A stretch of 64,000 nt of DNA from Corynebacterium capitovis DSM 44611 (GCF_030440535.1 NZ_CP047117.1:1426001-1490000); one strand, 5' to 3'. Positions 1-11,591 are shown, counted from the first letter of the stretch. Numbers and translations are program-made. Notes: generated by a model from the letters alone, not told the origin.

Positions 1-278
1 TTTGCCAGGAAGGCATTGCCCATTCCCTCACCCTCGGAAGCACCCTTCACGATTCCCGCGATGTCCACGAAAGACACCGTAGCGGGGAGGATGCGCTCGG
101 AGTGGAAGATCTCGGCTAGCCGGTTCAGGCGCGGATCCGGCAACTCCACCAAGCCAACGTTCGGTTCGATCGTGGCGAAAGGGTAGTTCGCAGCAAGGAC
201 CTCGTTGCGAGTCAGTGCATTGAAGAGGGTGGACTTGCCCACGTTGGGTAGGCCGACAATTCCAAGGGTAAGGCTCAC
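1..278 (-). CDS. ychF: Redox-regulated ATPase/GTPase YchF (N-terminal part, runs off window)
   Basis: Only the first 92 codons are present; the gene continues beyond the left edge. The GTG start gives a protein beginning [20 protein letters not shown], in which the P-loop GLPNVGKST lies at about residues 8-16 and is followed by the family-typical switch region with FATIEPNVG and later [17 protein letters not shown]. This is the TRAFAC-class Obg-family protein YchF, which binds ATP in preference to GTP and associates with ribosomes. It is transcribed divergently from the permease gene at 363. I am very sure of the family; nothing can be said about the missing C-terminal TGS domain. Confidence 0.95.
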   Translation of the reverse strand, partial: MSLTLGIVGLPNVGKSTLFNALTRNEVLAANYPFATIEPNVGLVELPDPRLNRLAEIFHSERILPATVSFVDIAGIVKGASEGEGMGNAFLA

Positions 279-362
279 AGCCGACAACACTATCGCACGG
301 CTGAGCGTGTGGGGGACGAGGGTGCGTCGCAAAGCAATTGCCTTTGGGGCAAAATTAAGCAG

Positions 363-1718
363 GTGAATACCAACGACGCCCCGGTGGATCAGGTCGACCG
401 CGGAATTGTCCTGAACAGCTGGGTGAAGTCCGCTGCGTGGTTGGCGGTGCGGATTCTCGTCATCGCGGTGTTCCTGTACGCGCTCGCCCGGGTGGTCGGT
501 GCGTTCTGGACGGGTCTGCTGCCGGTCGTCCTCGCCCTCATTGTGTGCACAGTACTCGCGCCGATCGCCTCAGCTTTACGACGTCTCAGGGTGCCGTCAG
601 CCCTCGCCGCCCTCGTCTCATTGCTAGCGTTTTTTGGGCTTTTGGGAACGCTGGCCCTCATGATCGCCCCGGACGTCATCGCCCATTCCCGGGTGCTCTA
701 CCTCCAATCACTCGAGGGCATCCAGCGCCTCCAGCTGTGGCTCCAGGCCCCGCCGCTCAACGTCGACCCCGATGAGCTCAACGATGCTCTCAACAACATT
801 GCGCTGTGGCTACGCAACCAGGCGGGTGCGATTGCGGGCGGGGTTTTCGCCGGAATCGGCACGGCTGCCGGGTTGGTGATGACGCTGCTGGTCGTGCTCG
901 TGCTGACGTTTTTCTTCCTCAAAGACGGGCACCGTTTCCTGCCGTGGCTTCGCTCCGCAACCGGGGGGCGCAGCGGGCTCCACGCAACGGAGTTGTTGAC
1001 CCGCGCCTGGAACACCCTCTCCGGGTTCATTCGCGCCCAGGCGGTTGTTTCGCTCGTCGACGCCTTCTTTATCGGCATCGGCATTTGGCTGACCGGCGTT
1101 CCCATGGCCTTCACCCTGGCGGTACTCACGTTCATCGCCGGGTTTATCCCCATCGTCGGTGCTGTCGCCGCCGGCGCCATGGCGGTGCTGGTCGCGCTCG
1201 TTTCGATCGGGGTGACAAAAGCCCTCATCGTCCTCGCCATCGTCATCGCCGTCCAGCAGCTAGAGGGCAACGTCCTCTCCCCCATGCTGCAATCGCGGGC
1301 GATGGACCTTCATCCAGTTATCGTGCTTGTCTCGGTCACCGCCGGTGGGGCACTATTCGGACTTGTTGGGGCGTTCCTCGCCGTCCCCGTCGCCGCCTCC
1401 ATAGCGGTGACCTACCGCTATGTGCTGGATATGGTGACGCTCCACTCCGGGGAGAAGAAAGCCGAGCAGCTCACGTTTGCCACGCCCGAGGGACGGGCGA
1501 TCGCGATGTTGGAAGAGCGCGAGTCGGTTTTCGAGCGCCAAGCCCTGCGCGAGGGCCGCGAATGGGCCACTCCTGCGATCCCCGCCGACGACGAGCCTTC
1601 GGAGCGGGGCGGGAGCAGCAGCTGGGCGCTCTTGAAATCTCGCGGCCAGAGCTGGAAATTCGCCCGCCACCCCAAGATCGCCTCTGTGTTCGAAAAGGTG
1701 CGGCGCCCGGGTAAGTAG
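363..1718 (+). CDS. AI-2E family transporter (PerM/YdiK-like membrane protein)
   Basis: This 451-residue membrane protein has the layout of the AI-2E exporter-like family: a pair of N-terminal hydrophobic helices (about residues 20-70), a cytoplasmic-type middle section, then several helices between about 150 and 360, including FIPIVGA and a [11 protein letters not shown] motif typical of the family. The last 80 residues are hydrophilic and probably cytoplasmic. The substrate is unknown, and membership does not prove autoinducer export. I chose GTG at 363 because a CAAAAT box lies 7 nt upstream, as in a leaderless transcript. An in-frame GTG at 309 would add 18 residues with no membrane character. 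Mycobacteria carry a homologous permease in the same genomic region. Confidence 0.85.
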   Translation: MNTNDAPVDQVDRGIVLNSWVKSAAWLAVRILVIAVFLYALARVVGAFWTGLLPVVLALIVCTVLAPIASALRRLRVPSALAALVSLLAFFGLLGTLALMIAPDVIAHSRVLYLQSLEGIQRLQLWLQAPPLNVDPDELNDALNNIALWLRNQAGAIAGGVFAGIGTAAGLVMTLLVVLVLTFFFLKDGHRFLPWLRSATGGRSGLHATELLTRAWNTLSGFIRAQAVVSLVDAFFIGIGIWLTGVPMAFTLAVLTFIAGFIPIVGAVAAGAMAVLVALVSIGVTKALIVLAIVIAVQQLEGNVLSPMLQSRAMDLHPVIVLVSVTAGGALFGLVGAFLAVPVAASIAVTYRYVLDMVTLHSGEKKAEQLTFATPEGRAIAMLEERESVFERQALREGREWATPAIPADDEPSERGGSSSWALLKSRGQSWKFARHPKIASVFEKVRRPGK

Positions 1719-1747
1719 TGTCCTCCCCGTGTGACACACTTTGAGGT

Positions 1748-2803
1748 ATGCAGACTGCCTCCGTCCTCTTTGCCATTCTTGCGTTTCTTGCGGGCATAGC
1801 CACCGGCATAGCGGTTTGCGTGGCGTCGCGTCGCAGCACAAAACCCAACCCCCCGACACCGGATATGGGGTCCGTCACCCACGCGCTCGACCGTCTCGCA
1901 AGCCACATACGGGATATGGACGAGGACCGAGCGGTCACATACACGGCGCTAGCCAGCCAGGTACAGGCCATCACTCGCACCTCAACGCGGCTTTCTGACC
2001 GCACGGACCAGCTCATCTCGGCTCTGCGCTCCCCCCAAACCCGCGGGCGCTGGGGGGAAATGCAGCTCCAGCGGGTCGTGGAGCTCGGGGGAATGGTCGA
2101 ACACTGCGACTTTGACACCCAGAGCACCTCGCTTATCGACGGCACACGGGTCCGGCCCGACATGATCATCCGCCTCTCTCACGGGCGCAGCATTGTCGTC
2201 GACGCGAAAGTCCCCTTCTCCTCCTACCTCGATTCCATCAACACGGATGACCCCGAGGAAAAGGAGGCGTACCTGCGCCGCCACGCGCACCTTCTACGGC
2301 AGCACGTAGACACGCTGTCTGCCAAGCCATATACCGCGGCGTTCCAACCCACACCGGAGTTCGTGGTGATGTTCGTTCCCGCCGACCCCTTCCTCGACGC
2401 CGGACTGGCCATCGACCCCGAACTGCTCGAGTACGCATTCGCACGCGATGTCGTCATCGCCACGCCGACGACGCTATTCGCGCTCCTGCGCACTGTGGCG
2501 CTGGGGTGGCGGCACGAGTCGATGAACGATAAGGCCAAGGAGATTCAGCGGCTGGGCGAGGAGCTGCATCGCCGTCTGGGAACGATGAGCGAACACTTCA
2601 ACCGCGTTGGCCAGTCACTCGAGAAAGCCGTCGACGCGTACAACTCCACCCTGTCTTCCCTGGATTCACGCGTCATGGTTACCGCCAGACGCCTCGAGGA
2701 ATTGGGGGCGGGTACCCGGTCTCGCGGAAACGCAGCGGAACCGCACCGCGTTTCCGCCTCTCCGCGGCACGCCGTGAGCGCTGAGGACACCTGGGGCCAG
2801 TAA
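1748..2803 (+). CDS. rmuC: DNA recombination protein RmuC
   Basis: This 351-residue protein starts with one hydrophobic N-terminal helix (about residues 4-24) followed by a helical stretch and then the RmuC nuclease-like domain. Diagnostic blocks are RGRWGEMQLQRVVELGG (about 96-112), VRPDMIIRL, VVDAKVPFSSYLD (about 147-160) and VMFVPADPFLDAGL. RmuC limits inversions and recombination at short inverted repeats in enterobacteria and is predicted to have a restriction-endonuclease-like fold; its enzymatic activity here is inferred. The start ATG is 29 nt after the permease stop, with only a weak CACACT box 7 nt upstream, so co-transcription with the upstream gene is possible. Confidence 0.9.
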   Translation: MQTASVLFAILAFLAGIATGIAVCVASRRSTKPNPPTPDMGSVTHALDRLASHIRDMDEDRAVTYTALASQVQAITRTSTRLSDRTDQLISALRSPQTRGRWGEMQLQRVVELGGMVEHCDFDTQSTSLIDGTRVRPDMIIRLSHGRSIVVDAKVPFSSYLDSINTDDPEEKEAYLRRHAHLLRQHVDTLSAKPYTAAFQPTPEFVVMFVPADPFLDAGLAIDPELLEYAFARDVVIATPTTLFALLRTVALGWRHESMNDKAKEIQRLGEELHRRLGTMSEHFNRVGQSLEKAVDAYNSTLSSLDSRVMVTARRLEELGAGTRSRGNAAEPHRVSASPRHAVSAEDTWGQ

Positions 2804-2806
2804 ACT
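2801..2806 (+). promoter_or_regulatory. -10 box TAAACT for a leaderless DUF6542 transcript
   Basis: TAAACT lies 8 nt before the GTG start at 2815, and there is no Shine-Dalgarno sequence between them. The box overlaps the rmuC stop codon TAA. A transcript starting here would be leaderless or have a leader of one or two nucleotides. Confidence 0.45.
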
Positions 2807-2814
2807 ACGTCAGC

Positions 2815-3375
2815 GTGTCACATGTGCCGCCCCGCAGCCCCCGATCCCAGTCCGCTGCTTTCGTAGGGCTTGCTACGGGATCGGCGGTCGCAATCACTTT
2901 CGCGGCCCTCTTCACCGGGTGCCTACTGTCGGTCTACGCGGGCGAGGTGTCGTGGCCTTTTCTCACCCTGTACGCCGTCGCGGCTATTCTGACCGTCACG
3001 TTCGTGCAACCGCGCGGGATGTTCCTTACCGTCGCGTGCGCACCAATCCTGTTCCTTCTCGGCGTCTTGGGAACGGGGTGGTTCCTGTCCCGGGGGGATA
3101 CGTCTCGGACAGCGCTGCTCGTGGTGTTCTACCCCCTTGTGCAGCTCTTTCCCGTGCTCTTCACCGTGACCGCGGGCGCCATTGTCATTGCAGTTCTGCG
3201 GGTCAAACTGATTAAACGCCAGAACGCGATCATCGCCCGTCGAGACCAGTACCAGCGCCTTCAGACGGCGGAGTCCAACCGGCGCACGGCTACACAGAGC
3301 AGGAGGGTGCGGGAGCGCTCCAACGCGGTTACGGTGCAGGAGCTCATGGAACGGCGTTCCGGGAAAACAGATTAG
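2815..3375 (+). CDS. DUF6542-type four-helix membrane protein
   Basis: This 186-residue protein has four hydrophobic segments at about residues 13-42, 47-63, 68-90 and 100-130, followed by a basic, arginine-rich cytoplasmic tail. It matches the layout of the actinobacterial DUF6542 family, whose mycobacterial member also sits next to ispH and exonuclease VII genes. No function is known. The GTG start is preceded by a -10-like TAAACT rather than a ribosome binding site. The 3' end overlaps ispH on the other strand by 4 nt (TTAG). Confidence 0.75.
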   Translation: MSHVPPRSPRSQSAAFVGLATGSAVAITFAALFTGCLLSVYAGEVSWPFLTLYAVAAILTVTFVQPRGMFLTVACAPILFLLGVLGTGWFLSRGDTSRTALLVVFYPLVQLFPVLFTVTAGAIVIAVLRVKLIKRQNAIIARRDQYQRLQTAESNRRTATQSRRVRERSNAVTVQELMERRSGKTD

Positions 3376-4331
3376 CGTTCTACCCGGGCTGGCCGGAGCG
3401 TGCGCGGCAGCGCGAAGGTGATGGTCTCGGTCGCCGTCGTCACCTCCTCGACGCGGGTGTAGCCGCGCTCGGCGAGGTAGTCGACGACCTCTCGGACGAG
3501 GATCTCCGGCACCGACGCGCCTGATGTGACCCCGACCGTAGAGACTCCGGCGAGCCATTCGTCGTCAATCTGACGCGCGTAGTCGACAAGGTAGGCGGCG
3601 TCGGCGCCGGCCTCTAGCGCGACTTCGACGAGCCGGCGGGAGTTGGAGGAGTTCCGTGACCCCACCACGACCATGAGCTCCACCTTCGGGGCAATCGCCT
3701 TCACCGCGACTTGGCGGTTCTGGGTGGCGTAGCAGATATCGTCGCTGGGCGGGTTTTCCAGGTGCGGGTAGCGCTCATGCAGTTTGTTCACAATCTGCAT
3801 CGTCTCGTCGACGGATAGCGTCGTCTGAGAGAGCCATACGAGCTTTTGATCCTGCGGGAAGTCCGGGAGGGCATTTACACCGTCAAGACCATCCACCAAG
3901 TGGGTCACCTCGGGAGCCTCTCCCTGTGTTCCCTCGACCTCCTCATGGCCCCCATGGCCGACGAGGAGGATGTGGTAGCCGTCGCGCGCGAAGCGCTTGG
4001 CCTCATTGTGCACCTTGGTCACTAGGGGACACGTCGCATCCAGGGTGTTGAGCTGGAGCGACCTGGCAGACTCCCGCACTGCGGGAGAGACTCCGTGTGC
4101 CGAGAACACCAGATTGGCCCCCTCAGGGACCTCGTCGGTCTCGTCGACAAAAATCACCCCGCGGTCCCGGAGGGTTTTCACGACGTACTTGTTGTGCACG
4201 ATCTCCTTGCGCACGTAGACGGGAGCGCCGTACTTCTCCAGCGCCTTCTCCACGGTCTCTACCGCGCGGTCAACGCCAGCGCAGTAACCGCGTGGCGCGG
4301 CGAGAAGAACACCCTTGCCCGATTCAGTCAT
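3372..4331 (-). CDS. ispH: 4-hydroxy-3-methylbut-2-enyl diphosphate reductase
   Basis: IspH (LytB) catalyses the last step of the MEP isoprenoid pathway, reducing HMBPP to IPP and DMAPP with a [4Fe-4S] cluster. The 319-residue protein has the three expected cluster cysteines at C17 ([12 protein letters not shown]), C101 ([11 protein letters not shown]) and C200 ([11 protein letters not shown]), as well as the SAHGVSP and [12 protein letters not shown] histidine motifs. The length is normal. IPP and DMAPP made here feed the carotenoid, decaprenyl and menaquinone pathways, part of which are also encoded in this window (uppS, crtB-crtEb). It is divergent from xseA with 119 nt between them, and its stop codon overlaps that of the DUF6542 gene. 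Confidence 0.97.
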   Translation of the reverse strand: MTESGKGVLLAAPRGYCAGVDRAVETVEKALEKYGAPVYVRKEIVHNKYVVKTLRDRGVIFVDETDEVPEGANLVFSAHGVSPAVRESARSLQLNTLDATCPLVTKVHNEAKRFARDGYHILLVGHGGHEEVEGTQGEAPEVTHLVDGLDGVNALPDFPQDQKLVWLSQTTLSVDETMQIVNKLHERYPHLENPPSDDICYATQNRQVAVKAIAPKVELMVVVGSRNSSNSRRLVEVALEAGADAAYLVDYARQIDDEWLAGVSTVGVTSGASVPEILVREVVDYLAERGYTRVEEVTTATETITFALPRTLRPARVER

Positions 4332-4450
4332 GGAACCCAGCGTAACTAATCGCAGTCTAAAACGTTAGACGGCGTTAGGCTGGTCGTTTGGACGGTAAAG
4401 GTAGATAAGCGTAGATATCGGCACAGCAAGGAAGATCGCGGGCACAATTT

Positions 4451-5701
4451 ATGGCGGATCAAGGGGCACCCCCCAACACGGCCGATTCACCGTGGCCGGT
4501 GGCGAGGCTAAACCAGACGGTGAAGCAGTGGATCGAACGGCTCGGTTTCCTCTGGGTCGAGGGCCAGCTCACGCAGGTGAATGTCAAACCCACCTGGAAG
4601 CTTTCTTACCTGACCCTGCGGGATACGCAGGAGCAGATCAGCGTGCAGCTCACGGCGAGCACCGGTCTGCTTCAAGGTCTAGAGACGCCACTGCGCGACG
4701 GCGACCGTGTTGTCATCTACGGAAAACCCGCCTTTTACGCCGGGCGCGGGTCATTTTCACTCTGGGTCACTGAGATCCGCCGGGTCGGGGAGGGAGAACT
4801 TCTGGCCCGAATCGAGCGTCTCCGCAAACAACTCGCAGCTGAGGGACTTTTCGACGCGGCTCGGAAACGTGCCCTGCCCTACCTTCCGACGAAGATCGGA
4901 CTTATCACGGGAAAGGGGTCAGCGGCTGAGCGGGACGTCTTATCCGTCGCCCGACACAGATGGCCGGCCGTCGACTTCCGTGTCATCAACACCGCCGTCC
5001 AGGGTGCTAACGCGGTCCCGGACGTCATCGAGGCCCTGCGACTTCTCGACGCCGACCCTGCCGTGGATGTCATTATCATCGCGCGTGGCGGAGGCTCAGT
5101 GGAGGATCTCCTCCCCTTTTCCGAGGAAGCCCTCCAGCGCGCAGTCGCCTCCGCGACCACCCCGGTCGTTTCAGCCATTGGGCACGAGCCAGACAACCCC
5201 GTCCTTGACAACGTCGCCGACCTGCGCGCCGCGACGCCGACGGACGCAGCCAAGCGCGTCGTGCCGGACGTGGCGCAGGAATACGCGTTTGTGGGCGAGG
5301 CTCGCTCCAGGATGAACGGTGCGCTCCGCGGCTGGGTGCGCCGCGAGCAAGCCCAGTTGGCGGCGGTGCGCTCGCGACCCGCCCTGGCGAACCCGCGCTC
5401 GGTGATCACGCAACGTCGACAAGAAATTGCCCACGCGGTGGCTATGGCGCGCCGCGACCTCCAGCATCTCGTTGACCGCGAGACCGCGCGGGTGCAGGGC
5501 CTGCGAGCGCAGGTCGGCTCCCTCGGCCCAGGGGCCACCTTGGGAAGGGGATACGCCGTTGTCCAGGTCATGCCTCGCGACGGCACAGGGCCAGACGTCG
5601 TGACCCAGATCGCTCAGGCCCCGCCCGGGTCACAATTGCGGATCCGCGTCGCCGACGGTTCCATCACCGCGGCGACCATGTCCACGGCGCCCGCTGATTA
5701 G
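4451..5701 (+). CDS. xseA: Exodeoxyribonuclease VII large subunit
   Basis: The 416-residue protein begins with an OB-fold DNA-binding domain (about residues 15-115, including WVEGQLTQ and the [15 protein letters not shown] block), followed by the catalytic domain with the [14 protein letters not shown] motif and the [18 protein letters not shown] motif near residue 205. The C-terminal LGRGYAVVQ block is also conserved. With XseB it forms exonuclease VII, which degrades single-stranded DNA from both ends. An ATG start at 4451 is used; the small subunit gene follows 34 nt downstream, so the two are probably one transcription unit. Confidence 0.96.
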   Translation: MADQGAPPNTADSPWPVARLNQTVKQWIERLGFLWVEGQLTQVNVKPTWKLSYLTLRDTQEQISVQLTASTGLLQGLETPLRDGDRVVIYGKPAFYAGRGSFSLWVTEIRRVGEGELLARIERLRKQLAAEGLFDAARKRALPYLPTKIGLITGKGSAAERDVLSVARHRWPAVDFRVINTAVQGANAVPDVIEALRLLDADPAVDVIIIARGGGSVEDLLPFSEEALQRAVASATTPVVSAIGHEPDNPVLDNVADLRAATPTDAAKRVVPDVAQEYAFVGEARSRMNGALRGWVRREQAQLAAVRSRPALANPRSVITQRRQEIAHAVAMARRDLQHLVDRETARVQGLRAQVGSLGPGATLGRGYAVVQVMPRDGTGPDVVTQIAQAPPGSQLRIRVADGSITAATMSTAPAD

Positions 5702-5735
5702 ACCCGCCATGTAGACAACAACAAGGAGACTAGCC

Positions 5736-6029
5736 ATGACCGAATCAACTTTTGGGGCCGGACGCGCGGGTGCCAACGCCTTTCCGGACCCCGACACGCT
5801 GTCATACGAGGCCGCTCGCGATGAGCTCATTGAAACGGTGAAAATCCTCGAACTGGGGCAGATGAGCCTCGACGAGTCACTGCGCTATTGGGAGCGGGGT
5901 GAGACTCTAGCGAAGAGGTGCGAAGTACTTCTCGACGGCGCGTCCAAGCGGGTTGAGGCAGCGATCGCGCGCTCGGCCGGCAATGAGGGTACCGGCCCTG
6001 ATTCCGCCGACGATTCCCCCGACGCTTAG
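5736..6029 (+). CDS. xseB: Exodeoxyribonuclease VII small subunit
   Basis: This 97-residue helical protein contains the XseB signature: [17 protein letters not shown], then [15 protein letters not shown], then [17 protein letters not shown], which forms the coiled hairpin that binds the XseA C-terminus. The N-terminal extension of about 20 residues is unstructured in character. An AAGGAG sequence lies 8 nt before the ATG. It follows xseA directly and its stop codon overlaps the stop codon of the convergent DUF4245 gene by 4 nt (TTAG). Confidence 0.95.
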   Translation: MTESTFGAGRAGANAFPDPDTLSYEAARDELIETVKILELGQMSLDESLRYWERGETLAKRCEVLLDGASKRVEAAIARSAGNEGTGPDSADDSPDA

Positions 6030-6610
6030 GAGGCCGCCTCGGCTCCCGGAAGCGGCGCGGTGGCAAGGGCGGTGGAGATGACCAGTTTAAACTCCTCCGC
6101 ATCTCCCGCTCCGGTGAGAAGCAGGCGGGATTCACCGGCATCAACAGCCCACACGTCGCGAACCTCGGCGTCATCCGAGGTGTACACCTGCGCCGGTGTA
6201 CCCGCCACGTCTTCGGTCCGCGCCAGTGACCGAGGATGCTGATCGGCCTGTGTGACCGCCTCGTCTAAGGACGCCCCAGTCTGGGTCAGCTGAATGTAGC
6301 TTTCTGCAGGGGTGACCCACCCGACAACGGGCGCTGGCGCACCGTGGATCATCGACCGGCGAGCGGAGTTTGTGGTCCACCCCTCCGGCATAACTGGATA
6401 CCTAACCGGGAAGTTCACCGCTCGGGCCTCCAGTTTGAGAAACGACTCCGCATCTACTTTTTGGACCGGCCCCTGCTCGGGTGCTCCTGGATCGAACGAG
6501 CATAAGCCGGTAAACCCCACGACTAAGAGCATGGAAACGACGATTACGACCACGTTGATTAACATGTCTCGGCCGTCTTGGAAGATACGGGGTTTGTTGT
6601 CGGCTGCCAC
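6026..6610 (-). CDS. DUF4245 domain membrane-anchored protein
   Basis: The protein has a short cytoplasmic N-terminus with [11 protein letters not shown], one hydrophobic helix (about residues 18-36), and an extracytoplasmic domain of about 155 residues. This is the DUF4245 family, found in mycobacteria and corynebacteria next to the glpX gene as here. No activity is known. I placed the start at the GTG giving [13 protein letters not shown]; an upstream ATG at 6637 would add nine residues without conservation value. It is divergent from glpX and overlaps xseB tail to tail. Confidence 0.8.
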   Translation of the reverse strand: MAADNKPRIFQDGRDMLINVVVIVVSMLLVVGFTGLCSFDPGAPEQGPVQKVDAESFLKLEARAVNFPVRYPVMPEGWTTNSARRSMIHGAPAPVVGWVTPAESYIQLTQTGASLDEAVTQADQHPRSLARTEDVAGTPAQVYTSDDAEVRDVWAVDAGESRLLLTGAGDAEEFKLVISTALATAPLPGAEAAS

Positions 6611-6780
6611 GCACCCAAGTATTGCACGGCCCCTCACTCTCCCCCGTTAGGGTGGGCAATCGCCTCCTCTGAACCCCCGCAAATGAGACAATAGGAGTTG
6701 GTGGCGTGCGTGAGCACTCCCCCCGTTGCCACGTTCGTGGCAACATTGACGTTTACACCCAGCTCAGGAGGCTGCCTTCG

Positions 6781-7794
6781 ATGACTGATCCGTCCACCGA
6801 ATATCCCGATCGGAACCTGGCACTAGAACTCGTGCGAGTGACCGAAGCGGCGGCTCTAGCCTCAGGCCGCTGGGTGGGGCGCGGGCAGAAAAACGAAGGC
6901 GACGGTGCAGCCGTCGACGCAATGCGGAAGATGATCAACTCCGTCAACATGGACGGCGTCATCGTCATCGGCGAGGGGGAAAAAGACGAAGCCCCCATGC
7001 TTTACAACGGCGAATCCGTCGGGAACGGCAGCGGCGCCCAGGTCGACCTTGCGGTCGATCCAGTCGACGGAACGCGACTCATGGCAGAAGGCCGGCCCAA
7101 CGCGATCTCCGTCATAGCCGCCGCCGACCGGGGGTCGATGTTCAACCCGCAGGACGCGTTCTACATGAACAAGATTGCGGTCGGACCTGAGGCGGCCGGA
7201 ATGATTGACATCGCCGCCCCTGTAGAGGACAACATTCGTGCCGTCGCTAAGGCGAAGGGCGTCAAACCCGGTGAGGTCACCGTGGTCGTCCTCGATCGAC
7301 CCCGCCACACGGACCTGGTGGCCGAGATCCGGCGTGCAGGCGCGAAAGTGCGTTTCATCATGGACGGTGACGTCGCGGGCGCCATCGCGGCAGCCCAGGA
7401 CAATAACTCCATCGACATCGCAATGGGTGTTGGCGGGACCCCCGAAGGTGTCATCACCGCCTGCGCTTTGAAGTGCTTGGGCGGGGAAATTCAGGGGCAG
7501 CTGGCGCCGCAGTCGGAAGAAGAGCGCCGTCGGGTGCTCGACGCTGGGCACGACCTCGACCGCGTTCTCGGGATCAGGGACCTCGTTAGCTCCGACAACT
7601 GCTACTTTGCCGCAACGGGTGTGACGAATGGTGACATGCTGCGCGGCGTGTCCTACCGTCGCAACGGGGCAACGACGCGATCTTTGGTCATGCGCGCGAA
7701 GTCGGGAACCGTTCGCTACGTCGAGTCCATTCACCAGCTGGCCAAGCTGCAGGAATACTCCGTTATCGATTACTCAGACCCCACGAAGCGCTAG
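6781..7794 (+). CDS. glpX: Class II fructose-1,6-bisphosphatase
   Basis: The 337-residue protein hydrolyses fructose 1,6-bisphosphate to fructose 6-phosphate in gluconeogenesis; in corynebacteria and mycobacteria the GlpX type is the main FBPase. Visible family motifs are [11 protein letters not shown] (about residues 64-74), the metal- and phosphate-binding DPVDGTRL (about 92-99), [11 protein letters not shown] (about 220-230) and the C-terminal [10 protein letters not shown]. The ATG at 6781 is preceded by AGGAGG, a strong ribosome binding site, so longer upstream extensions are rejected. fumC follows 42 nt downstream on the same strand. Confidence 0.96.
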   Translation: MTDPSTEYPDRNLALELVRVTEAAALASGRWVGRGQKNEGDGAAVDAMRKMINSVNMDGVIVIGEGEKDEAPMLYNGESVGNGSGAQVDLAVDPVDGTRLMAEGRPNAISVIAAADRGSMFNPQDAFYMNKIAVGPEAAGMIDIAAPVEDNIRAVAKAKGVKPGEVTVVVLDRPRHTDLVAEIRRAGAKVRFIMDGDVAGAIAAAQDNNSIDIAMGVGGTPEGVITACALKCLGGEIQGQLAPQSEEERRRVLDAGHDLDRVLGIRDLVSSDNCYFAATGVTNGDMLRGVSYRRNGATTRSLVMRAKSGTVRYVESIHQLAKLQEYSVIDYSDPTKR

Positions 7795-7836
7795 ACACCA
7801 CTCCAACCCACTAGACGAAAGAACACTTAAGGACTC

Positions 7837-9237
7837 ATGGCTGAGCAGGAATACCGCATCGAACACGACACGATGGGTGAAGTCAAGGTGCCTATCGACG
7901 CCTTGTGGCGCGCGCAGACTCAGCGCGCCGTGGAGAACTTCCCCATCTCCGGCCGCCCCCTTGAAAGCCAGCAGATCCGCGCCCTCGGCCTGCTCAAGGC
8001 CGCGTGTGCGCAGGTGAACAAGGATCTTGGTGCTCTCGATGCGACGAAGGCCGACGCGATTATCGCCGCTGCGCGCGAGATTGCCGACGGCAAGCACGAC
8101 GACCAGTTCCCCATCGACGTCTTCCAGACGGGCTCCGGCACGTCCTCCAATATGAACACCAACGAGGTCATCGCTTCGCTGGCCAAGGCTGCCGGCGTGG
8201 AGGTTCACCCGAACGATGACGTCAACATGGGCCAGTCCTCGAACGATACGTTCCCGACCGCGACCCACGTCGCCGCGACCGAGTCCGCCGTTTCCGACCT
8301 TCTCCCGGGTCTGAGGGTTTTGCACGAGTCGCTGGCGAAGAAGGCCACTGAGTGGCACTCGGTGGTGAAGTCTGGACGCACCCACCTTATGGATGCGGTT
8401 CCGGTGACCCTTGGCCAAGAGTTCTCCGGCTATGCGCGCCAGATTGAGCTGGGCATCGAACGCGTCGAAGCGACCCTGGCTCGCCTCGGCGAGCTCGCCA
8501 TCGGCGGGACCGCCGTGGGCACTGGCTTGAACACCTCCGCCGAATTCGGTGCGAAGGTGACAGAGGAGCTGAAGAAGCTGACGGGAGTCGAGCAGCTCAG
8601 CGAGGCGAAGAATCACTTCGAGGCTCAGGCCAACCGGGATGCGCTTGTCGAGTTCTCCGGCGCGATGCGCTCGGTGGCGGTGTCGCTGTACAAGATTGCC
8701 AACGATATCCGGCTCATGGGTTCCGGCCCGCTCACCGGGTTCGCCGAGATCCACCTGCCTGATTTGCAGCCCGGGTCCTCGATTATGCCGGGTAAGGTCA
8801 ACCCCGTTTTGTGCGAGACCGCGACCCAGGTTGCCGCGCAGGTGATCGGAAACGACGCTGCCATTGCCTTCGGCGGTTCCCAGGGCCAGTTCGAACTCAA
8901 CGTGTTCATCCCAATGATGGCGCGTAACGTGCTTGAATCCTCACGTCTACTCGCCAACACCGCCCGTCAATTTGCCACCAAACTTGTCGACGGCATCGAG
9001 CCCAATGAGGAGCGGATGCGCACCCTGGCGGAATCTTCGCCTTCTATCGTAACGCCGCTCAACTCGGCCATTGGCTACGAAAACGCTGCCAAGGTTGCCA
9101 AGACGGCACTGAAGGAGGGCAAGACGATCCGCGAGACCGTCATCGCTCTTGGCTTTGTCGACGGCGAAAAGCTGACCGAAGAAGAGCTCGACCGGCGCCT
9201 CAATGTCCTCGACATGGCGAATACCGACCGGGACTAG
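7837..9237 (+). CDS. fumC: Class II fumarate hydratase
   Basis: Fumarase interconverts fumarate and L-malate in the TCA cycle. The 466-residue length and the motifs [14 protein letters not shown] (about residues 104-117), SSNDTFPTA (about 132-140), the [10 protein letters not shown] block and the superfamily signature [11 protein letters not shown] (about 312-322) identify the oxygen-stable, iron-independent class II enzyme. AAGGA lies 6 nt before the ATG. It sits behind glpX and ends at a strong intrinsic terminator at 9252-9289. Confidence 0.97.
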   Translation: MAEQEYRIEHDTMGEVKVPIDALWRAQTQRAVENFPISGRPLESQQIRALGLLKAACAQVNKDLGALDATKADAIIAAAREIADGKHDDQFPIDVFQTGSGTSSNMNTNEVIASLAKAAGVEVHPNDDVNMGQSSNDTFPTATHVAATESAVSDLLPGLRVLHESLAKKATEWHSVVKSGRTHLMDAVPVTLGQEFSGYARQIELGIERVEATLARLGELAIGGTAVGTGLNTSAEFGAKVTEELKKLTGVEQLSEAKNHFEAQANRDALVEFSGAMRSVAVSLYKIANDIRLMGSGPLTGFAEIHLPDLQPGSSIMPGKVNPVLCETATQVAAQVIGNDAAIAFGGSQGQFELNVFIPMMARNVLESSRLLANTARQFATKLVDGIEPNEERMRTLAESSPSIVTPLNSAIGYENAAKVAKTALKEGKTIRETVIALGFVDGEKLTEEELDRRLNVLDMANTDRD

Positions 9238-9251
9238 AGACTCGGTTTCCT

Positions 9252-9289
9252 TCCCGGGTTCGGCCGCTGTGGCTGGGCCCGGGATTTTT
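9252..9289 (+). terminator. Intrinsic terminator after fumC
   Basis: TCCCGGG at 9252-9258 pairs with CCCGGGA at 9278-9284, with a second GC-rich pairing possibility inside, and five T residues follow directly. It lies 14 nt after the fumC stop and separates fumC from the TetR gene. Confidence 0.8.
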
Positions 9290-9343
9290 GCTCTTCACAG
9301 GGCCGAGTTGCGTGTTTGTGCACAGGGTGTAATCTTGCACCCC

Positions 9344-9979
9344 GTGAAAGACGAAGATATCGGCTTGCGGGAGAAAAAGCGCATTACTACGCGGCGGAAA
9401 ATCGTCGAATCTGCGCTGGATCTCGTCGAGAACCAGGGCTTTGACAACGTTACCGTCGAGCAGATTTGCTCCCAGGCCGAGATTTCACGACGCACTTTTT
9501 TCAACTACATGGAGTCGAAGGAGGAGGCAGTCACCGGAACCTTCCCGTTTGCATTCAGGGAGGGAGCGATGGAGTTTATCGCCACGACGGAGTCCGACAA
9601 CATCGTCGATCTGGTTCTCAGCCAGCTCGTCATCACGTTTAACTCCGTTGACCCTGACTTTCTCCGGAGACGGCGGGTGATCGTTTTTGAAAACCCGGCG
9701 CTCCACTACGCAGTGTCCCGCCAGAAGTACGACCTCTTATCGACGTTGGGATCTGCGCTGGCCAAGCACTTCGAGACCTTCCCTCACGACCGAGTATTGC
9801 CCGACCTGCCCGTGCAGGTTGAGATCAACGTCGCCATCGAGATCGCGCGCGCCTCGGTGACGATGTACATGAGCAATCCGCACTTCCCCGCGTCAGGTGG
9901 TCCTGATGTGGACCACGTGCGCCTTGCCGCCCGCGCCTTTACCGATTTCGCCAAGGAGATGACATGGCAGAAGCACTAG
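9344..9979 (+). CDS. TetR/AcrR family regulator of the adjacent efflux pump
   Basis: This 211-residue protein begins with a helix-turn-helix domain (about residues 10-60) ending in the family hallmark [17 protein letters not shown]. The C-terminal ligand domain is divergent, as is usual. It overlaps the MFS efflux gene by 16 nt, so the two are translationally coupled, and the regulator most likely represses this operon until the pump substrate binds. The GTG at 9344 starts shortly before the first helix; the open frame extends further upstream into the fumC terminator region, which I regard as non-coding. Confidence 0.88.
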   Translation: MKDEDIGLREKKRITTRRKIVESALDLVENQGFDNVTVEQICSQAEISRRTFFNYMESKEEAVTGTFPFAFREGAMEFIATTESDNIVDLVLSQLVITFNSVDPDFLRRRRVIVFENPALHYAVSRQKYDLLSTLGSALAKHFETFPHDRVLPDLPVQVEINVAIEIARASVTMYMSNPHFPASGGPDVDHVRLAARAFTDFAKEMTWQKH

Positions 9980-11556
9980 ATACAAGAGAGCCGGAAACCT
10001 CCGGCGGCTCCACCGCCGCTACGGCGGACAACGTAGAGCCCAACATTGGCTTTGTTTTCACCGCGCTCATGACGACGATGCTCATGAGCTCCCTGGGCCA
10101 GATGATCTTTTCCACTGCTCTTCCCACCATCGTCGGTGAGCTGGGCGGTGTCGACCACATGAGCTGGGTCATTTCCTCCTTCCTCGTCACGATGACTATC
10201 GCACTGCCGGTCTTCGGCAAGCTCGGCGACGGCCTCGGCCGGAAGTGGCTCTACATCACCGCCATCACGTTCTTCATCGTTGGTTGTACGCTCGGCGGTT
10301 TCGCCCACACGATGGAACTACTCATCGTCGGCCGCGCTATCCAGGGTTTCGGTGCCGGCGGCATGATGGTCACCTCCCAAGCGATTATCGCCGAGGTCGT
10401 GCCTGCCCGTGAGCGCGGCAAGTACATGGGCGCCATGGGCGCCGTCTTCGGCGTCGCCTCGGTTCTCGGCCCCGTGCTCGGCGGCTGGTTCACGGACGGC
10501 CCGGGATGGCGCTGGGGCATGTGGATGAATATCCCTCTGGCTCTGCTCGCTATGGGCGTGTCCGCTGCCGTTCTGAAGCTTCGCCGCGGTTCAGCAGAGA
10601 ACCTGAAGTTCGATTACGCCGGAACCCTTCTCATGGTTGTCGCCACAACCTCGCTCATTCTCACGACGACCTGGGGCGGGACCCAGTACGCGTGGTCCTC
10701 CCCGCGCATCATCGGCCTGGGTATTACTGCTGCGGTCGCCGCGATCCTCTTCGTTCTCGTTGAGCTCCGCGCGTCGAACCCGCTCATTCCGATGACGCTC
10801 TTTACCAACCGCAACATGATCCTGACGACCGTGGCGGGCTTGGTTCTCGGCATGGCCATGGCAGGCGCGCTTGCCTACCTGCCCACATACCTGCAGATGG
10901 TTCACTCGCTCACGCCTACTCAAGCTGGCTTTATGATGCTGCCGATGGTCGTGGGGTTGCTCGGTACCGGCGTCGGAGTGGGCTTCCTCATTTCGAAGTC
11001 CGGGCGCTACAAGGTCTACCCGCTTGCCGGCATGGCGGTCACTGCGGTTGCCCTGTGGCTTCTGTCTACTCTCGAGGTGACCACCCCGCTCTGGCAGCTC
11101 GGCCTGTACATGTTCGTCTTCGGATTCGGCTTGGGCTTGGTCATGCAGGTTCTCGTCCTCATCGTGCAGAACTCCTTCCCGCTCACGATGGTGGGAACGG
11201 CCACAGCGGCCAACAACTTCTTCCGCCAGATCGGCAGCGCCATCGGCGCCTCTCTCATCGGTTCGCTGTTCATCCATAACATGACGGAACACTTGAAAGA
11301 GCGCCTCCCGGAGGTCCTCGCGTCCGCAGGCCCGGAGCTCGCGCCCTATGCCCAGGCCTTCGCGTCGGGCAGCGCACGCCAATCGCTGACGCCCACGGCT
11401 GTGAACCAGCTCCCCGGCGCACTGCGCGACGTCGTACTGTCGAGCTACAACGACGGACTCACCCCCATTTTCTTGATGATGCTCCCCCTCGCCATTTTTG
11501 CGCTGGTGTTGCTCATTCCAGTGAAGGAAGAGACACTAAAAGATACGGTGAATTAA
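9964..11556 (+). CDS. DHA2 family (EmrB/QacA-type, 14-helix) drug efflux MFS transporter
   Basis: The 530-residue protein has about 14 hydrophobic helices. The DHA family motif A ([11 protein letters not shown], about residues 81-91) follows helix 2, and the antiporter motif C ([14 protein letters not shown], about 160-173) lies in helix 5; both are hallmarks of proton-coupled drug:H+ antiporters. The N-terminal 25 residues and the loop near 450-480 are hydrophilic. The overlap with the upstream TetR gene points to regulated multidrug or biocide export. The substrate cannot be read from the sequence. Confidence 0.93.
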   Translation: MAEALDTREPETSGGSTAATADNVEPNIGFVFTALMTTMLMSSLGQMIFSTALPTIVGELGGVDHMSWVISSFLVTMTIALPVFGKLGDGLGRKWLYITAITFFIVGCTLGGFAHTMELLIVGRAIQGFGAGGMMVTSQAIIAEVVPARERGKYMGAMGAVFGVASVLGPVLGGWFTDGPGWRWGMWMNIPLALLAMGVSAAVLKLRRGSAENLKFDYAGTLLMVVATTSLILTTTWGGTQYAWSSPRIIGLGITAAVAAILFVLVELRASNPLIPMTLFTNRNMILTTVAGLVLGMAMAGALAYLPTYLQMVHSLTPTQAGFMMLPMVVGLLGTGVGVGFLISKSGRYKVYPLAGMAVTAVALWLLSTLEVTTPLWQLGLYMFVFGFGLGLVMQVLVLIVQNSFPLTMVGTATAANNFFRQIGSAIGASLIGSLFIHNMTEHLKERLPEVLASAGPELAPYAQAFASGSARQSLTPTAVNQLPGALRDVVLSSYNDGLTPIFLMMLPLAIFALVLLIPVKEETLKDTVN

Positions 11557-11591
11557 CGCCCACTTCCTTCACACGATCGCACGATGGCACG